From assembly GCF_004137355.1 (NCBI RefSeq), contig NZ_SDVB01000170.1:62001-126000 (forward strand): DNA of 64,000 nucleotides, given 5' to 3'. The notes under the pieces are model-generated. The model was given only the letters and a program-made list of their open reading frames with translations. It was not told the DNA's origin and did not search any database. Below are positions 1-8,775 of the stretch, piece after piece. Both the position numbers and the translations under genes were made by a program. This stretch comes from Ciceribacter ferrooxidans. GTDB lineage: Bacteria > Pseudomonadota > Alphaproteobacteria > Rhizobiales > Rhizobiaceae. The number at the start of each line of letters is the position of its first letter. Positions within the stretch are counted from its first letter, which is position 1.

Positions 1-272
1 GCCGGCTTGGTGCTCTCTGCTTCCGGATTGAGGTAGCGCACGCCGACATAGGCGGTGCGGGCGAGATTCACCTTGAAATCGGCAAAGCTCTGGCAACCGA
101 GCCGCCGGCAGAAGCGCGTGACGGTCGGCGGCGAAACCTGGGCGCGCTCGGCAAGCTCGATGATCGAGGCATTGACGGCGAAATCGAACTGGTCGAGCAG
201 GATATCCACGATACGCTGCTCGGAGGGCGAAAACTGCCCCGTTTCTTCCTGTAATGTCGCGAAAATATCCAC
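1..272 (-). CDS. RpiR-family transcriptional regulator, N-terminal part (cut by window edge)
   Basis: The visible 90 residues form an RpiR-type N-terminal helix-turn-helix: FSPSEQRIVDILL, then ASIIELAERAQVSPPTVTRFCRRLG and FADFK. RpiR regulators bind DNA with this part and sense phosphosugars or related ligands with a C-terminal SIS domain, which would lie beyond base 1. I chose the GTG at 272 because an AAGG-type ribosome site sits just upstream and the HTH follows at the usual distance. It lies 24 bases after the ridA stop on the same strand, so it is probably co-transcribed with it. The ligand is not evident; the neighbours suggest control of the small catabolic set to the right. Confidence 0.8.
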   Translation of the reverse strand, partial: MDIFATLQEETGQFSPSEQRIVDILLDQFDFAVNASIIELAERAQVSPPTVTRFCRRLGCQSFADFKVNLARTAYVGVRYLNPEAESTKP

Positions 273-296
273 TGCAGCCTTCCCCGCTTCCGAACG

Positions 297-683
297 CTAT
301 TTCGAGGACTTGTAGGCTATGCAGTCGATCTCGACCTTGCAATCGACCATCATCGACGACTGCACGCAGGCGCGGGCCGGCGGATGGTCACCGAAATACT
401 GCTGGTAGACCTTGTTGAAGCTCCAGAAGTCGCGGGGATCGTCGAGCCACACGCCGCAGCGCACGACGTGCTCGACGCCGTAACCGGCCTCATGCAGGAT
501 GGTGATCAGGTTGGCGATCGCCTTGTGGGTCTGCTCGACGATGCCGCCCTGGACGATCTCGCCGTTCTCCATCGCGACCTGGCCGGAGACATGCAGCCAG
601 CCATCGGCCTCGACGGCGCGGGCAAAAGGCAGGCGCTGCCCGCCTGCACCGGATTGCTCACTGCCGTAACGCCTGATCGCCAT
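297..683 (-). CDS. RidA-family (YjgF/YER057c/UK114) enamine/imine deaminase
   Basis: 128 residues, the usual length for this family. RidA proteins are small trimeric cytosolic enzymes that hydrolyse reactive enamine/imine intermediates made by PLP enzymes. The family's C-terminal block is present (PPARACVQSSMMVDCKVEIDCIAY), including the arginine in the position that binds the substrate carboxylate. I take the start as MAIRRYG at 683; longer in-frame extension reaches into the divergent promoter region and does not look coding. It is followed 24 bases later by the RpiR-type regulator on the same strand and is divergent from the NTF2-like gene. It may belong to one of the Rid subfamilies with specialised substrates; I cannot say which. 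Confidence 0.85.
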   Translation of the reverse strand: MAIRRYGSEQSGAGGQRLPFARAVEADGWLHVSGQVAMENGEIVQGGIVEQTHKAIANLITILHEAGYGVEHVVRCGVWLDDPRDFWSFNKVYQQYFGDHPPARACVQSSMMVDCKVEIDCIAYKSSK

Positions 684-783
684 GACTCGCTCTATGCAAA
701 TTATTTTCGTCGTCGATTGACAAATCATCATGGAAAACCGATTTTGGCCAGAGGAAATTGACATTTATGAAAAGAATTTAGGA

Positions 784-1278
784 ATGACACTCAACCGGGA
801 CCCCTACAAGAATCCGTTCGTCGCGTCCGATGCGGCTTGCCATGCGATCTGGGAGATGCTGGTCCCGCGGGATATCGACGCATTCCTTTCCGCCGACTGG
901 TCGATGGTCGCCGGCGACTTCATCGAGGAAGGCTTTCTCGGCGTCAGCGGCAATCGTGAGCCGAACCCGGACCGCTGGACGCTCGCCTTTCCGACGCTCG
1001 CCGCCTATCGCGACGAGTGGCTGCGGCAGGCGCGCGATTTCGCCGGCAAGACCTACGGCGAGGACCCGCGCACGGCGATCTTCCGCACCACCCGGCTCGA
1101 AGAAATCGAGATCGCCGGCGAGACGGCGCTGGTGCGCAAGAAGTTCGACGGCGGCATCCGCATGACCGACGGCGGTCTCGACGTCATGAAATGGCAGACG
1201 CTCTATTACTGCCGCCTCCACGAAGGTCGCTGGAAGATCAGCGGTTTTACCGGTTACCTGCCCTATCCCATGGGGTGA
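784..1278 (+). CDS. NTF2/SnoaL-like protein of unknown function
   Basis: 164 residues from the ATG at 784. The alternating alpha/beta pattern with AAYRDEWLRQARDF in the middle and a C-terminal LYYCRLHEGRWKISGFTGYLP strand pair is typical of the NTF2-like cone fold, found in many small enzymes and ligand-binding proteins. No catalytic residues can be assigned. The start is uncertain: the frame is open back to an ATG at 730, and the best ribosome site (GAGGAA at 751) points to codons near 763-769. It is followed 33 bases later by the M81 peptidase gene and is divergent from ridA, so it is likely part of the same catabolic group. Confidence 0.6.
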   Translation: MTLNRDPYKNPFVASDAACHAIWEMLVPRDIDAFLSADWSMVAGDFIEEGFLGVSGNREPNPDRWTLAFPTLAAYRDEWLRQARDFAGKTYGEDPRTAIFRTTRLEEIEIAGETALVRKKFDGGIRMTDGGLDVMKWQTLYYCRLHEGRWKISGFTGYLPYPMG

Positions 1279-1311
1279 GGCGCTCTTCTCACGACACCGA
1301 AGGCCATCGTC

Positions 1312-2781
1312 TTGCGCATCTTCACCGCCGCCCTCGCAACGGAAACCAATACCTTCTCGCCCATCTGCATCGACCGGCGCGCCTTCGAGGATTCCCTCTA
1401 CGCCCCTCCCGGCACGCATCCACAGACGCCGACGCTCTGCACCGCGCCGATCACCGTCGGCCGCCGGGTGGCAGCCGAGAAGGGCTGGACACTGATCGAG
1501 GGAACGGCAGCCTGGGCCGATCCCGCCGGCCTCGTCAACCGCGAGACCTACGAGGGCCTGCGCGACGAAATCCTCGACCAGTTGCGGGCGGCGATGCCGG
1601 TCGACGCCGTCGTGCTCGGCCTGCACGGGGCCATGGTGGCGGCCGGCTACATAGATCCGGAGGGCGATCTTCTCACGCGCATCCGCGAGATCATCGGGCC
1701 GGACGTGCTGCTCTGCGCCGAGCTCGACCCGCACAGCCACCTGACGGCCAAGCGCGTGGCGGCGGCCGACTTCTTCGTCGTGTTCAAAGAGTTCCCGCAC
1801 ACGGATTTCGTCGCCCGCGCCGAGGATCTGTGGAGGATAACGGTCGATACCCTGGAAGGCCGGGTAAAACCGGTCATGTCGGTCTTCGATTGCCGGATGA
1901 TCGACGTCTTCCCGACCTCACGGGAGCCGATGCGTTCCTTTGTCGACAGGCTGATGGCGATCGAGGCGGAGAACGAGGACGTGCTGTCGCTCTCCGTCAT
2001 CCACGGCTTCATGGCCGGGGACGTGCCGGAACTCGGCACCAGGACGATCGCGGTCACCGATGCAAAGCCCGAGAAAGGTGAGCGCCTCGCCCGCGAGCTG
2101 GGGCTCGAACTCTTTTCGATGCGCGGCACGTTCATGATGCCGCAGATCGACGAGAAGGAGGCCGTGAGCCGCGCACTGGCGGCCACGCGCGGACCGGTCG
2201 TCATCGCCGACATGTGGGACAATCCGGGAGGCGGCACGGCGGGTGACGCGACCGTCATCCTGGAGGAACTCCTCTCGCGCGGCGCGACGGACGTGGCCGT
2301 CGGCATGATCTGGGACCCGATCGCCGTCCAGCTCTGCATGGCGGCCGGCGAAGGAGCGGAAATCCCCTTGCGTTTCGGGGCAAAGTCGGCGCCGGGCACC
2401 GGCAACCCGATCGACGGGCTCGTCGAGGTCGTGCGTGTCGTGCCGAACGCCGAAATGCGCTTCGGCGAGAGCGTGGCGCCATTCGGAGACGCCGCACACA
2501 TCCGCCTCACAGGCATCGACATCGTGCTGAGCAGCGTGCGCGTCCAGAGCTACGATCCGTCGCTCTTCACCGCGCTGGGCATCGATCCGCAGAGCAAGCG
2601 CATCCTGGTGATAAAGTCGACGAACCATTTCTACGCCGCCTTTTCGAAGATCGCGTCGGAAATCCTCTACTGCTCCGCCGGCTCCCCCTATCCGAACGAA
2701 CCGGCGACCAATCCCTACCGGCGCGCAAGGCGCGACATATGGCCGATGACGGCCGATCCGCACGGCGCAGAGGTGGCGTGA
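1312..2781 (+). CDS. M81-family metallopeptidase (MlrC-like)
   Basis: 489 residues, a typical full length for the M81/MlrC family. The founding member, microcystinase C, cleaves the linear product of microcystin breakdown; most members act on unknown peptides or amide-like compounds. Visible conserved blocks are ATETNTFSP (8-16), GLHGAM (103-108), ELDPHSHLT (137-145) and FKEFPHTD (158-165). The histidines and acidic residues in these are the expected metal ligands. The start is a TTG with GAAGG eight bases upstream. Grouping with RidA, an NTF2-like protein and an RpiR regulator suggests catabolism of an amino or amide compound; substrate unknown. Confidence 0.85.
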   Translation: MRIFTAALATETNTFSPICIDRRAFEDSLYAPPGTHPQTPTLCTAPITVGRRVAAEKGWTLIEGTAAWADPAGLVNRETYEGLRDEILDQLRAAMPVDAVVLGLHGAMVAAGYIDPEGDLLTRIREIIGPDVLLCAELDPHSHLTAKRVAAADFFVVFKEFPHTDFVARAEDLWRITVDTLEGRVKPVMSVFDCRMIDVFPTSREPMRSFVDRLMAIEAENEDVLSLSVIHGFMAGDVPELGTRTIAVTDAKPEKGERLARELGLELFSMRGTFMMPQIDEKEAVSRALAATRGPVVIADMWDNPGGGTAGDATVILEELLSRGATDVAVGMIWDPIAVQLCMAAGEGAEIPLRFGAKSAPGTGNPIDGLVEVVRVVPNAEMRFGESVAPFGDAAHIRLTGIDIVLSSVRVQSYDPSLFTALGIDPQSKRILVIKSTNHFYAAFSKIASEILYCSAGSPYPNEPATNPYRRARRDIWPMTADPHGAEVA

Positions 2782-2885
2782 CACGCGCACTGCATTTGAA
2801 ACCGGCAGTCGCCGGTCGCCGCGCGGTATGGTAGCGTCTCGCGCGTGCGGGATCACCAGTGCCTCGCATCGGGAGGAGAAAAGGC

Positions 2886-3320
2886 ATGCCATCCAATGAT
2901 GAACTGCCCCAGGAGCGACGCCTGCGCGGCGGCTGCATGTGCGAGGCCGTGACCTACGAGGTCGCGGACAATTTCCTCTACGCGATCAACTGCCACTGTT
3001 CGAAGTGCCGGCGGACCACCGGTTCGGCCTTCAAGCCGATCGCCGGCGTCGCGGTCGAGGACTTCGAGGTTACGGCCGGTACGGACAATCTCTTCCGGCA
3101 CGGTGATCCGGACGGCATTCACGACATGCATTGCCGCACCTGCGGCTCGCTCGTCTATTCGTGGATCGCCGAGCGCGGTACCGTGAAGGTGCACGTGCCG
3201 ATGGGCACGCTGATGGACGCGCCGTCGATCAGGCCGGCGATGCACATCTTCGTCGGCTCGAAGGCGCCGTGGTTCGAGATCACCGACGACCTTCCCCAGT
3301 ACGTGAGCTTTCCGCCCTGA
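2886..3320 (+). CDS. GFA/CENP-V-domain zinc protein
   Basis: 144 residues. It carries the zinc-cysteine pattern of the glutathione-dependent formaldehyde-activating (GFA)/CENP-V fold: C17 and C19, C36/C38/C41 (CHCSKC), and C83/C86 (CRTC). Family members bind two zinc ions; a few add formaldehyde to glutathione, but most bacterial paralogues have no proven reaction. The start at 2886 is set by a strong GGAGGAG site. It is 104 bases after the M81 gene and convergent with the ABC ATPase gene, whose stop is 16 bases away. I see no link to either neighbour beyond position. Confidence 0.82.
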   Translation: MPSNDELPQERRLRGGCMCEAVTYEVADNFLYAINCHCSKCRRTTGSAFKPIAGVAVEDFEVTAGTDNLFRHGDPDGIHDMHCRTCGSLVYSWIAERGTVKVHVPMGTLMDAPSIRPAMHIFVGSKAPWFEITDDLPQYVSFPP

Positions 3321-3336
3321 CCGGGGCCGACGCCCC

Positions 3337-4467
3337 TCATTCCGCGGCGGTGACGGCCGCCGGCAGTTCAAGCCTGTGCCAGTCGATGCGCCGCTCGAGC
3401 GCCCTGCCCGAGGGATCGAAGAGGTGACAATCCGCCGCCATAACGCCGGTCAGGATCGGCTCTTCGGCGCGGATCGGCGCCGATCCCGGCAGGAGCGCGC
3501 AATAGGGTTCACCGGACGGCAGGCTCGCATAGGCGATCGTATTGATGCCGAGCCGCTCGATCACCGAAGGCACGACGCGGATGGCGAGATCGCCGGCGGC
3601 GAGAGTCGTGTGTTCCGGCCGGATGCCGAGCGTCAGCGTCTCGCCGACGAGGCCGGCTGAAGCCTCCACGGCGATCGTCGCCGTCTGCCCTTCATAGGAA
3701 ACGGTGACTCCGTCCTCTCCGACCGCAGTGCAGGTCACGGGCACGAAGTTCATCTTCGGATTGCCGATGAAGCCGGCGACGAAGAGGTTCTGCGGCTTGT
3801 GATAGAGTTCGAGCGGCGCGCCGACCTGGGCCACGTCGCCGGCGTTCAGCACGACGATGCGGTCGGCCATGGTCATCGCCTCGACCTGGTCATGGGTGAC
3901 GTAGATCATCGTCGCCTTCAGGTCGCGATGGAGCTTTGTGAGTTCGATGCGCATGTCCGAGCGAAGGGCTGCATCGAGGTTCGAAAGCGGCTCGTCGAAC
4001 AGAAATATCTTCGGCTCGCGGACGATCGCCCGGCCGATCGCCACGCGCTGGCGCTGGCCGCCGGAGAGCATGCCCGGCCGCTGCTCCAACCGCTGTTCGA
4101 GCTTGAGGATCGTTGCGACCGCCTCCACCTTCTCGCGGATCATCGCCTCCGGCATCTTTTCGACCCGCAGCGGAAAGGCGATGTTTTCGAACACCGACAT
4201 GTGCGGATAGAGCGCATAGGACTGAAAGACCATGGCGATGCCACGCTCGACCGGCGGCCTGTCGTTGACCCGCTCGCCGTCGATGACGATATCGCCGCCG
4301 CTGGTGTCGTCGAGCCCGGCGATCATGCGCAGAAGCGTCGATTTCCCGCAGCCGGAAGGACCAACGAAGACGACGAACTCTCCGTTGCCGATCTCGAGCG
4401 ACACACCCTTGATGACTTCGAAATGGCCGTAGGACTTGACGACCCTGTTGAGATTAAGCTGACCCAC
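3337..4467 (-). CDS. ABC transporter ATP-binding protein (UgpC/MalK type, carbohydrate importer)
   Basis: 376 residues, the normal length of carbohydrate-uptake (CUT1) ATPases with a C-terminal regulatory TOBE region. The Walker A motif GPSGCGKST is at 36-44, the signature LSGGQ at 134-138, Walker B IFLFDE at 154-159 and the H-loop histidine in YVTHDQ near 192. It is the last gene of the minus-strand importer operon, 97 bases after the binding-protein gene and separated from it by a stem-loop. It should form a homodimer that powers the two permeases encoded at 5847-7585. MalK-type ATPases of this class can serve more than one importer, so a shared role is possible. Confidence 0.93.
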   Translation of the reverse strand: MGQLNLNRVVKSYGHFEVIKGVSLEIGNGEFVVFVGPSGCGKSTLLRMIAGLDDTSGGDIVIDGERVNDRPPVERGIAMVFQSYALYPHMSVFENIAFPLRVEKMPEAMIREKVEAVATILKLEQRLEQRPGMLSGGQRQRVAIGRAIVREPKIFLFDEPLSNLDAALRSDMRIELTKLHRDLKATMIYVTHDQVEAMTMADRIVVLNAGDVAQVGAPLELYHKPQNLFVAGFIGNPKMNFVPVTCTAVGEDGVTVSYEGQTATIAVEASAGLVGETLTLGIRPEHTTLAAGDLAIRVVPSVIERLGINTIAYASLPSGEPYCALLPGSAPIRAEEPILTGVMAADCHLFDPSGRALERRIDWHRLELPAAVTAAE

Positions 4468-4530
4468 GTCCCTGTTTCTCCACGCTGCCGACGTCCTTCG
4501 TGCGGGTGCCGGCCGTTCCTGCGAAAGCGA

Positions 4531-4554
4531 GGTCGCGGGTTTTCACCCGCGACC
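4531..4554 (-). other. Intercistronic stem-loop between binding-protein and ATPase genes
   Basis: A perfect 10-base inverted repeat (GGTCGCGGGT / ACCCGCGACC) with a 4-base loop lies 11 bases past the binding-protein stop codon. There is no run of T after it on the minus strand. That fits an mRNA-stabilising or partial-attenuation hairpin better than a full terminator. Such hairpins are common after periplasmic binding-protein cistrons, which are needed in excess over the ATPase. Confidence 0.6.
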
Positions 4555-4564
4555 GTCTTGCAGC

Positions 4565-5785
4565 TTACTTGTACTGGTCGAGTTCGGCGGCGGCCTTCTT
4601 CAAGGCATCCGCGGGTTCGGCCTTGCCAGTGACGACCGACTGCACCATCTCGATCATCACGTTCTGGAATCCGCGATAGTCGGTGAAGAGCGGTTCCGGG
4701 CCACCATAGGTGATGCCGTCGATCAGCGGCTTCCAGTAGGGATCCTTGGCGACGAACTCGTCGACCTTCGGGCCGGGACGCAGCGGCGTGAGGCCGGCAC
4801 CGCCCTGCAACTCGTACTCGCCCTGCGGACCGGGAGAGGTGATGAACTTGGCGAACTCGATCGCCTTGTCCTCGACGCCCGAACCCTTGAAGACAGCGAG
4901 GCTGTCGGTGATGAGCAGCGTGCCCTCACCCTTGGCCGAGGGGCCGAGCGGCAGAGGCGCGATGCCCCAGTTCAGGCCGCGCTCCTTGAGGAGGGTCGCC
5001 GCACCCGAGCCGGCCTGGATCATGCCGAGTTTGCCGTCGAGGAAGATCGCACGCACTTCGTTCTGTTCGTAGGCGGTCGGCCCTTCCTCGGAATAGGGCG
5101 CAATGTCCTTGTAGGCCTGAAGAGCCGCCAGCACTTCCGGGCTGTCGATGACGATCTTGTCGCCGTCGATGACCTTGCCGTTGTTCGTGTAGACCCAATG
5201 CATGAACTGATGCATCGTGTTGTCGAAGGTCTTGGCCGGCAGGCCGTAGCCGGCGATGCCGGTCTTCTCCTTGATCTGCTTGGCAAAAGCGATCTCTTCG
5301 GCCCAGGTCTTCGGCGGGGTTTCCGGATCGAGACCGGCCTGCTTGAACAGATCCTTGTTCCAGTAGAGAACCTTGGTGGAGAAGGCGATCGGCACGCCCC
5401 ACTGGTTGTCGTCGAAGGTGACGGTGTCGACGATGTTCGGATAATAGCTCGCCTTCTCCTCGTCCGTCATCGGGACCGGAACGATCATGTCGTTCTGGGC
5501 GAATTCCTTGAGCGTGCGCGAACCGACATAGGCGAGTGCGGCCGGAGAGCCGGAAGCGGCGAGCGTCGTCGCCTTGTCCTGGCACTGCGCCCAGCCGACG
5601 ACTTCCGGAACGACTTTGTAACCGGCGTTCTTTCCTTCCCATTCCTTGATGTATTTCTCGTGGATCGGGTCGATCTTGTCGCCGCAATAGATCCAGCTGA
5701 TCTCCTGGTCGGCAGCGAGCGACGGCAGTGCCGAACCGGCGAGCAGCGCCAGCGTGCCTGCGAGAATGCAAAAAGTCCTTTTCAT
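4565..5785 (-). CDS. ABC transporter extracellular solute-binding protein (carbohydrate family 1)
   Basis: 406 residues with a clear Sec signal peptide: positively charged MKR, a hydrophobic stretch, and a likely cleavage site after SLA (about residue 24). The mature part has the look of the MalE/UgpB-type family, with WNKDLFKQAGLDPETPPKTWAE, a motif common to sugar-binding proteins of this class. It would capture the substrate in the periplasm and hand it to the permeases encoded just upstream. Given the divergent nagA/kinase arm, the likely ligand is N-acetylglucosamine or a related amino sugar or oligosaccharide; this is inference from context. Confidence 0.92.
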   Translation of the reverse strand: MKRTFCILAGTLALLAGSALPSLAADQEISWIYCGDKIDPIHEKYIKEWEGKNAGYKVVPEVVGWAQCQDKATTLAASGSPAALAYVGSRTLKEFAQNDMIVPVPMTDEEKASYYPNIVDTVTFDDNQWGVPIAFSTKVLYWNKDLFKQAGLDPETPPKTWAEEIAFAKQIKEKTGIAGYGLPAKTFDNTMHQFMHWVYTNNGKVIDGDKIVIDSPEVLAALQAYKDIAPYSEEGPTAYEQNEVRAIFLDGKLGMIQAGSGAATLLKERGLNWGIAPLPLGPSAKGEGTLLITDSLAVFKGSGVEDKAIEFAKFITSPGPQGEYELQGGAGLTPLRPGPKVDEFVAKDPYWKPLIDGITYGGPEPLFTDYRGFQNVMIEMVQSVVTGKAEPADALKKAAAELDQYK

Positions 5786-5846
5786 CTGTGGTTCCCCTTA
5801 TTTTGACAGGTTGGTCTTTCGGTATTTCAGATGGCAGGTCGTCTCC

Positions 5847-6704
5847 CTACTTCACGGCGCCGGCGGTGAGCCCGCTCACCAGATAGCGTTGCAGGAAGAA
5901 GATCACGATCAGCGCCGGCGCTATGCCGACGAAGCTTGCGGCCATCAATTCGTTCCAGACCACCTCCTGCCGTCCGAAATAGGCAAAGAGCCCGATCGGC
6001 AGCGGCATGTACTCGGTCTTGGAATTGAAGGTCAGCGCGAAGATGAACTGTTGGGCGTATGCCCCGATGAAGGTGGTGATGGCGACGACGGCGATGCCCG
6101 GTGCGGCAAGCGGCAGGACCACCCGCCGGAACGTGTAGAAATAACCGGCGCCGTCGACATAGGCGGCTTCCTCGAGCTCCCTCGGGATGCGCATCATGTA
6201 GGTCCGCAGCAGCCAGATCGCCGTCGGAATGAGGAAGGCGGCGCCGGGGACGATCATCGCGAGATAGGTGTTGAGGACGCCGAAGGAGCGCATGAGCCGG
6301 AAGAGAGGGATGAGCAGCACCGCGCCAGAGAACATGTTCACCGCGAGGAAGGCGCCGAGCAGCGGTCCCCTGCCCCTGAAATCGAAGCGCGCGAACGCAT
6401 AGGCGGCAGGGACGACGAGAAGCAGCACGACCAGGGTCGCCACGCCGGAAATGAAGAAGGAATTGAAGATGTAGCGGGCAAAGCCCGGCACGCTGACCCA
6501 CATGGTGCGGTAGGCCTCGAAGGAGCCGTTCTCCGGCCAGAAGCGGTAGGGCGAGGAGAAGAGCTGGCTGAGCGGCTTCAGCGAAACCAGGAATCCTTCG
6601 ACGAAAGGCGCGAGCACGAAGGTGAGAAAGACCGCGATCCCGGTATAGATGCCGACGATCTCGTACCACCGGTAGCGGTTGATCATGGAATTCGGCTGTC
6701 TCAT
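5847..6704 (-). CDS. ABC transporter permease, carbohydrate (MalG type)
   Basis: 285 residues, typical for the second permease of a CUT1 importer. Six hydrophobic segments are visible, the first at about residues 16-36. The cytoplasmic EAA loop that contacts the ATPase reads EEAAYVDGAGYFYTFRRVVLP. Start at 6704: a GGAGAG site lies upstream and the ATG overlaps the stop of the preceding permease gene (ATGA), showing translational coupling. A much longer open frame continues upstream in this frame but is the shadow of the preceding genes. It pairs with the permease at 6701-7585 to make the membrane channel. Confidence 0.92.
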   Translation of the reverse strand: MRQPNSMINRYRWYEIVGIYTGIAVFLTFVLAPFVEGFLVSLKPLSQLFSSPYRFWPENGSFEAYRTMWVSVPGFARYIFNSFFISGVATLVVLLLVVPAAYAFARFDFRGRGPLLGAFLAVNMFSGAVLLIPLFRLMRSFGVLNTYLAMIVPGAAFLIPTAIWLLRTYMMRIPRELEEAAYVDGAGYFYTFRRVVLPLAAPGIAVVAITTFIGAYAQQFIFALTFNSKTEYMPLPIGLFAYFGRQEVVWNELMAASFVGIAPALIVIFFLQRYLVSGLTAGAVK

Positions 6705-7585
6705 CGCTTCTCTCCGACGGCAAGGCGGCTGGTCACGCGGAAGTAGGCGATGCAGAAGATCGACAGGAAGATGCAGATCAGCACCGCGCGGGCAGCGCCC
6801 TCCCCGTATTTCTTCGACCCGATCGCCGTGCGGTAGGTGTCGATGATCATCGTCGTCGTTTCGCCGGTCGGCCCGCCCTGCGTCAGGATCCAGATGATGT
6901 CGAAGGAGTTGAAGGTCGAAATCAGCGAGATCATCGACATGGTGATCATCGCCGGAAGGAGCAGCGGCAGCGTGATCCGGCGGAAGCGGTAGAAGCGGCC
7001 GGCGCCGTCCGTCCAGGCGGCTTCGTAGAGATCCTGCGGAATGGCCTGGATGGCGGCGAGCATGTAGAGCGTCACCATCGGCACGCCGATCCAGACGTCG
7101 GTAAAGATCGTCGCCCAGAAGGCGGTCGAACCGTGGGCGAGGAAGGCGACCGGCCCGTCGACGAAGCCGAAACGTTGCAGGAGGCCGGAAATCATGCCGA
7201 ACTGGCCATTGTACATCCAGCCCCACATGAAGATGCCAATCGCCATCGGCACGATCCACGGCGGCATGGTGAGCACACGGAAGATCGCGCGGCCCGGCAC
7301 CGCAGCGTTCAGCATGGTCGCGCCGAAGGTGCCGATCAGCATCTTGATCGCGACCGAGAAGAAGGTCCAGACGAAGGTCCGCAGGATGACTTCGGCGAAG
7401 GTCGCGTTGAAGATCTTGTCGTAGTTCACCCAGCCGACCCAATTCGTCACGCGCTTCAGAGAAGCGTCCGTGAAAGACAGGATCAACGTGTCGACCAGCG
7501 GATAGGCGACGATCGCGGCGACGTAGAGGATTGCCGGCGCGAGCAGCAACCAGGCAAAGATGATGGCGCTTCGTCTGGCCTGCAT
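6701..7585 (-). CDS. ABC transporter permease, carbohydrate (MalF type)
   Basis: 294 residues from MQARRSAII. The first transmembrane helix (AIIFAWLLLAPAILYVAAIV) starts right after a short basic N-terminus, as usual for MalF-like permeases. The EAA loop reads EAAWTDGAGRFYRFRRITLP. The start at 7585 leaves 8 bases to the stop of the upstream oxidoreductase gene; the longer in-frame extension overlaps that gene and is less likely. It should heterodimerise with the permease at 5847-6704, using the binding protein at 4565-5785 and the ATPase at 3337-4467. Confidence 0.92.
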   Translation of the reverse strand: MQARRSAIIFAWLLLAPAILYVAAIVAYPLVDTLILSFTDASLKRVTNWVGWVNYDKIFNATFAEVILRTFVWTFFSVAIKMLIGTFGATMLNAAVPGRAIFRVLTMPPWIVPMAIGIFMWGWMYNGQFGMISGLLQRFGFVDGPVAFLAHGSTAFWATIFTDVWIGVPMVTLYMLAAIQAIPQDLYEAAWTDGAGRFYRFRRITLPLLLPAMITMSMISLISTFNSFDIIWILTQGGPTGETTTMIIDTYRTAIGSKKYGEGAARAVLICIFLSIFCIAYFRVTSRLAVGEKR

Positions 7586-7593
7586 GGCGCGCC

Positions 7594-8775
7594 TCAGGCG
7601 GAACGGGCGGCGAGCGAAGCCTCGCGCCCCTGGAGACAAGCGTCGAACTTCGCCCAGACCGGCGCGAGGTCGACAACCTTGCGCCCGAGCCGCGCCTCGT
7701 CCATGGCCAGCGCCAGGATGCCGGCTTCGAGGGCATCGATGGCCGAAACCGGCTGCGGACGCCCCTCGTTGATGAAAGCGAGCACGTCGGCCGCCATCTG
7801 CTCGTCGGCGCCGTAATGTTGCGACTCCTCCGATGGCGCCATGTAGGTGTTGGCGACCGTCTTTTCGTTGGTGCGGGCGTCATGGACATTCATGTAGCCG
7901 CGGACGAAATCGCCCTCCGCCATGCCCTTCGAGCCGATCACGCAGAAACGGCGGAACTGGTCCGGTACGTTGAGGTTGGTGTGGAAGGTCATCGACGCGC
8001 CGTTCTCGTATTCGACGATCGCGGTCTGGTAGTCGATGATGTCGGCATCGCTGTCGAAGACCCGGTCCGAGCCCATCCAGCCGCTCGGCTTGCGATGATA
8101 GACTTCGAGATCGTTGGCGCCGGAGGCTTCCGGTGCATTCTCCGGCACGAAACTCTTGCGACCACCGAAGCTCGCGACGAAGCGCGGACGCGCGCCGACG
8201 ACGCCGTTATAGAGGTCGAGATCGTGGCAGCATTTTTCCAGCATGAAACCGCCGGCATAGCGACCGTAACGCCGCCAATCGCGCATGAAGAAGGCACCGT
8301 GATACGGCTCGATATGCTCGGAGGCCTCAATGGACACGACCTCGCCGAGACGGCCCTCGGCCTGCGCCTTGCGGAGGTCGCGATAGAGCGGCGAATAGCG
8401 CAGCACGAGCCCGACCAGCAGCCGGTCGTGTCCGTATTTCGCGAGCAGCAAGGCGAGCGCATAGCTCTCCTCGATCGATACGACGATCGGCTTCTCGGTG
8501 AAGACGGTCAGCCCCGCCTCGAGGCCGATGCGGATGTGCTCCAGGTGGAGGTGATTCGGCGAGCCGATCATCAGGAGATCGAATCGCTCGCCGGCGATCA
8601 ACGCCTCAGGCGTCGAATAGGACCGGCCGGGCGAAATGCCGCGCTCCTCGAGCGCCCTCAAACCGGCCGGTGCCGGATCGACATAACCGACGATCTCGAA
8701 ATCCGGGTCGATCTCGCTGAGTATTCGTCCCAGATAGCCGAGACGGAATCCCAGCCCGACGACGGCGACTTTCAT
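7594..8775 (-). CDS. Gfo/Idh/MocA-family NAD(P)-dependent oxidoreductase
   Basis: 393 residues. The N-terminal Rossmann motif is VVGLGFRLGYLG (5-16), and the family's catalytic EKP motif is at 94-96 (FTEKP). The later CCHDLDLYN block supplies the conserved histidine region. Gfo/Idh/MocA enzymes oxidise or reduce sugars, inositols and amino-sugar derivatives, with NAD(P). It is the first gene of the importer operon and is divergent from the GntR regulator. It may therefore modify the imported sugar before NagA-type deacetylation, or act on a derivative; the exact substrate cannot be read from sequence. Confidence 0.88.
   Translation of the reverse strand: MKVAVVGLGFRLGYLGRILSEIDPDFEIVGYVDPAPAGLRALEERGISPGRSYSTPEALIAGERFDLLMIGSPNHLHLEHIRIGLEAGLTVFTEKPIVVSIEESYALALLLAKYGHDRLLVGLVLRYSPLYRDLRKAQAEGRLGEVVSIEASEHIEPYHGAFFMRDWRRYGRYAGGFMLEKCCHDLDLYNGVVGARPRFVASFGGRKSFVPENAPEASGANDLEVYHRKPSGWMGSDRVFDSDADIIDYQTAIVEYENGASMTFHTNLNVPDQFRRFCVIGSKGMAEGDFVRGYMNVHDARTNEKTVANTYMAPSEESQHYGADEQMAADVLAFINEGRPQPVSAIDALEAGILALAMDEARLGRKVVDLAPVWAKFDACLQGREASLAARSA

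Noticed and set aside
5847-7889. A 680-codon minus-strand open frame that seems to fuse an unknown domain to the permease
   Set aside because: Only the last 285 codons are real; the first part is out-of-frame reading of the other permease and the oxidoreductase.
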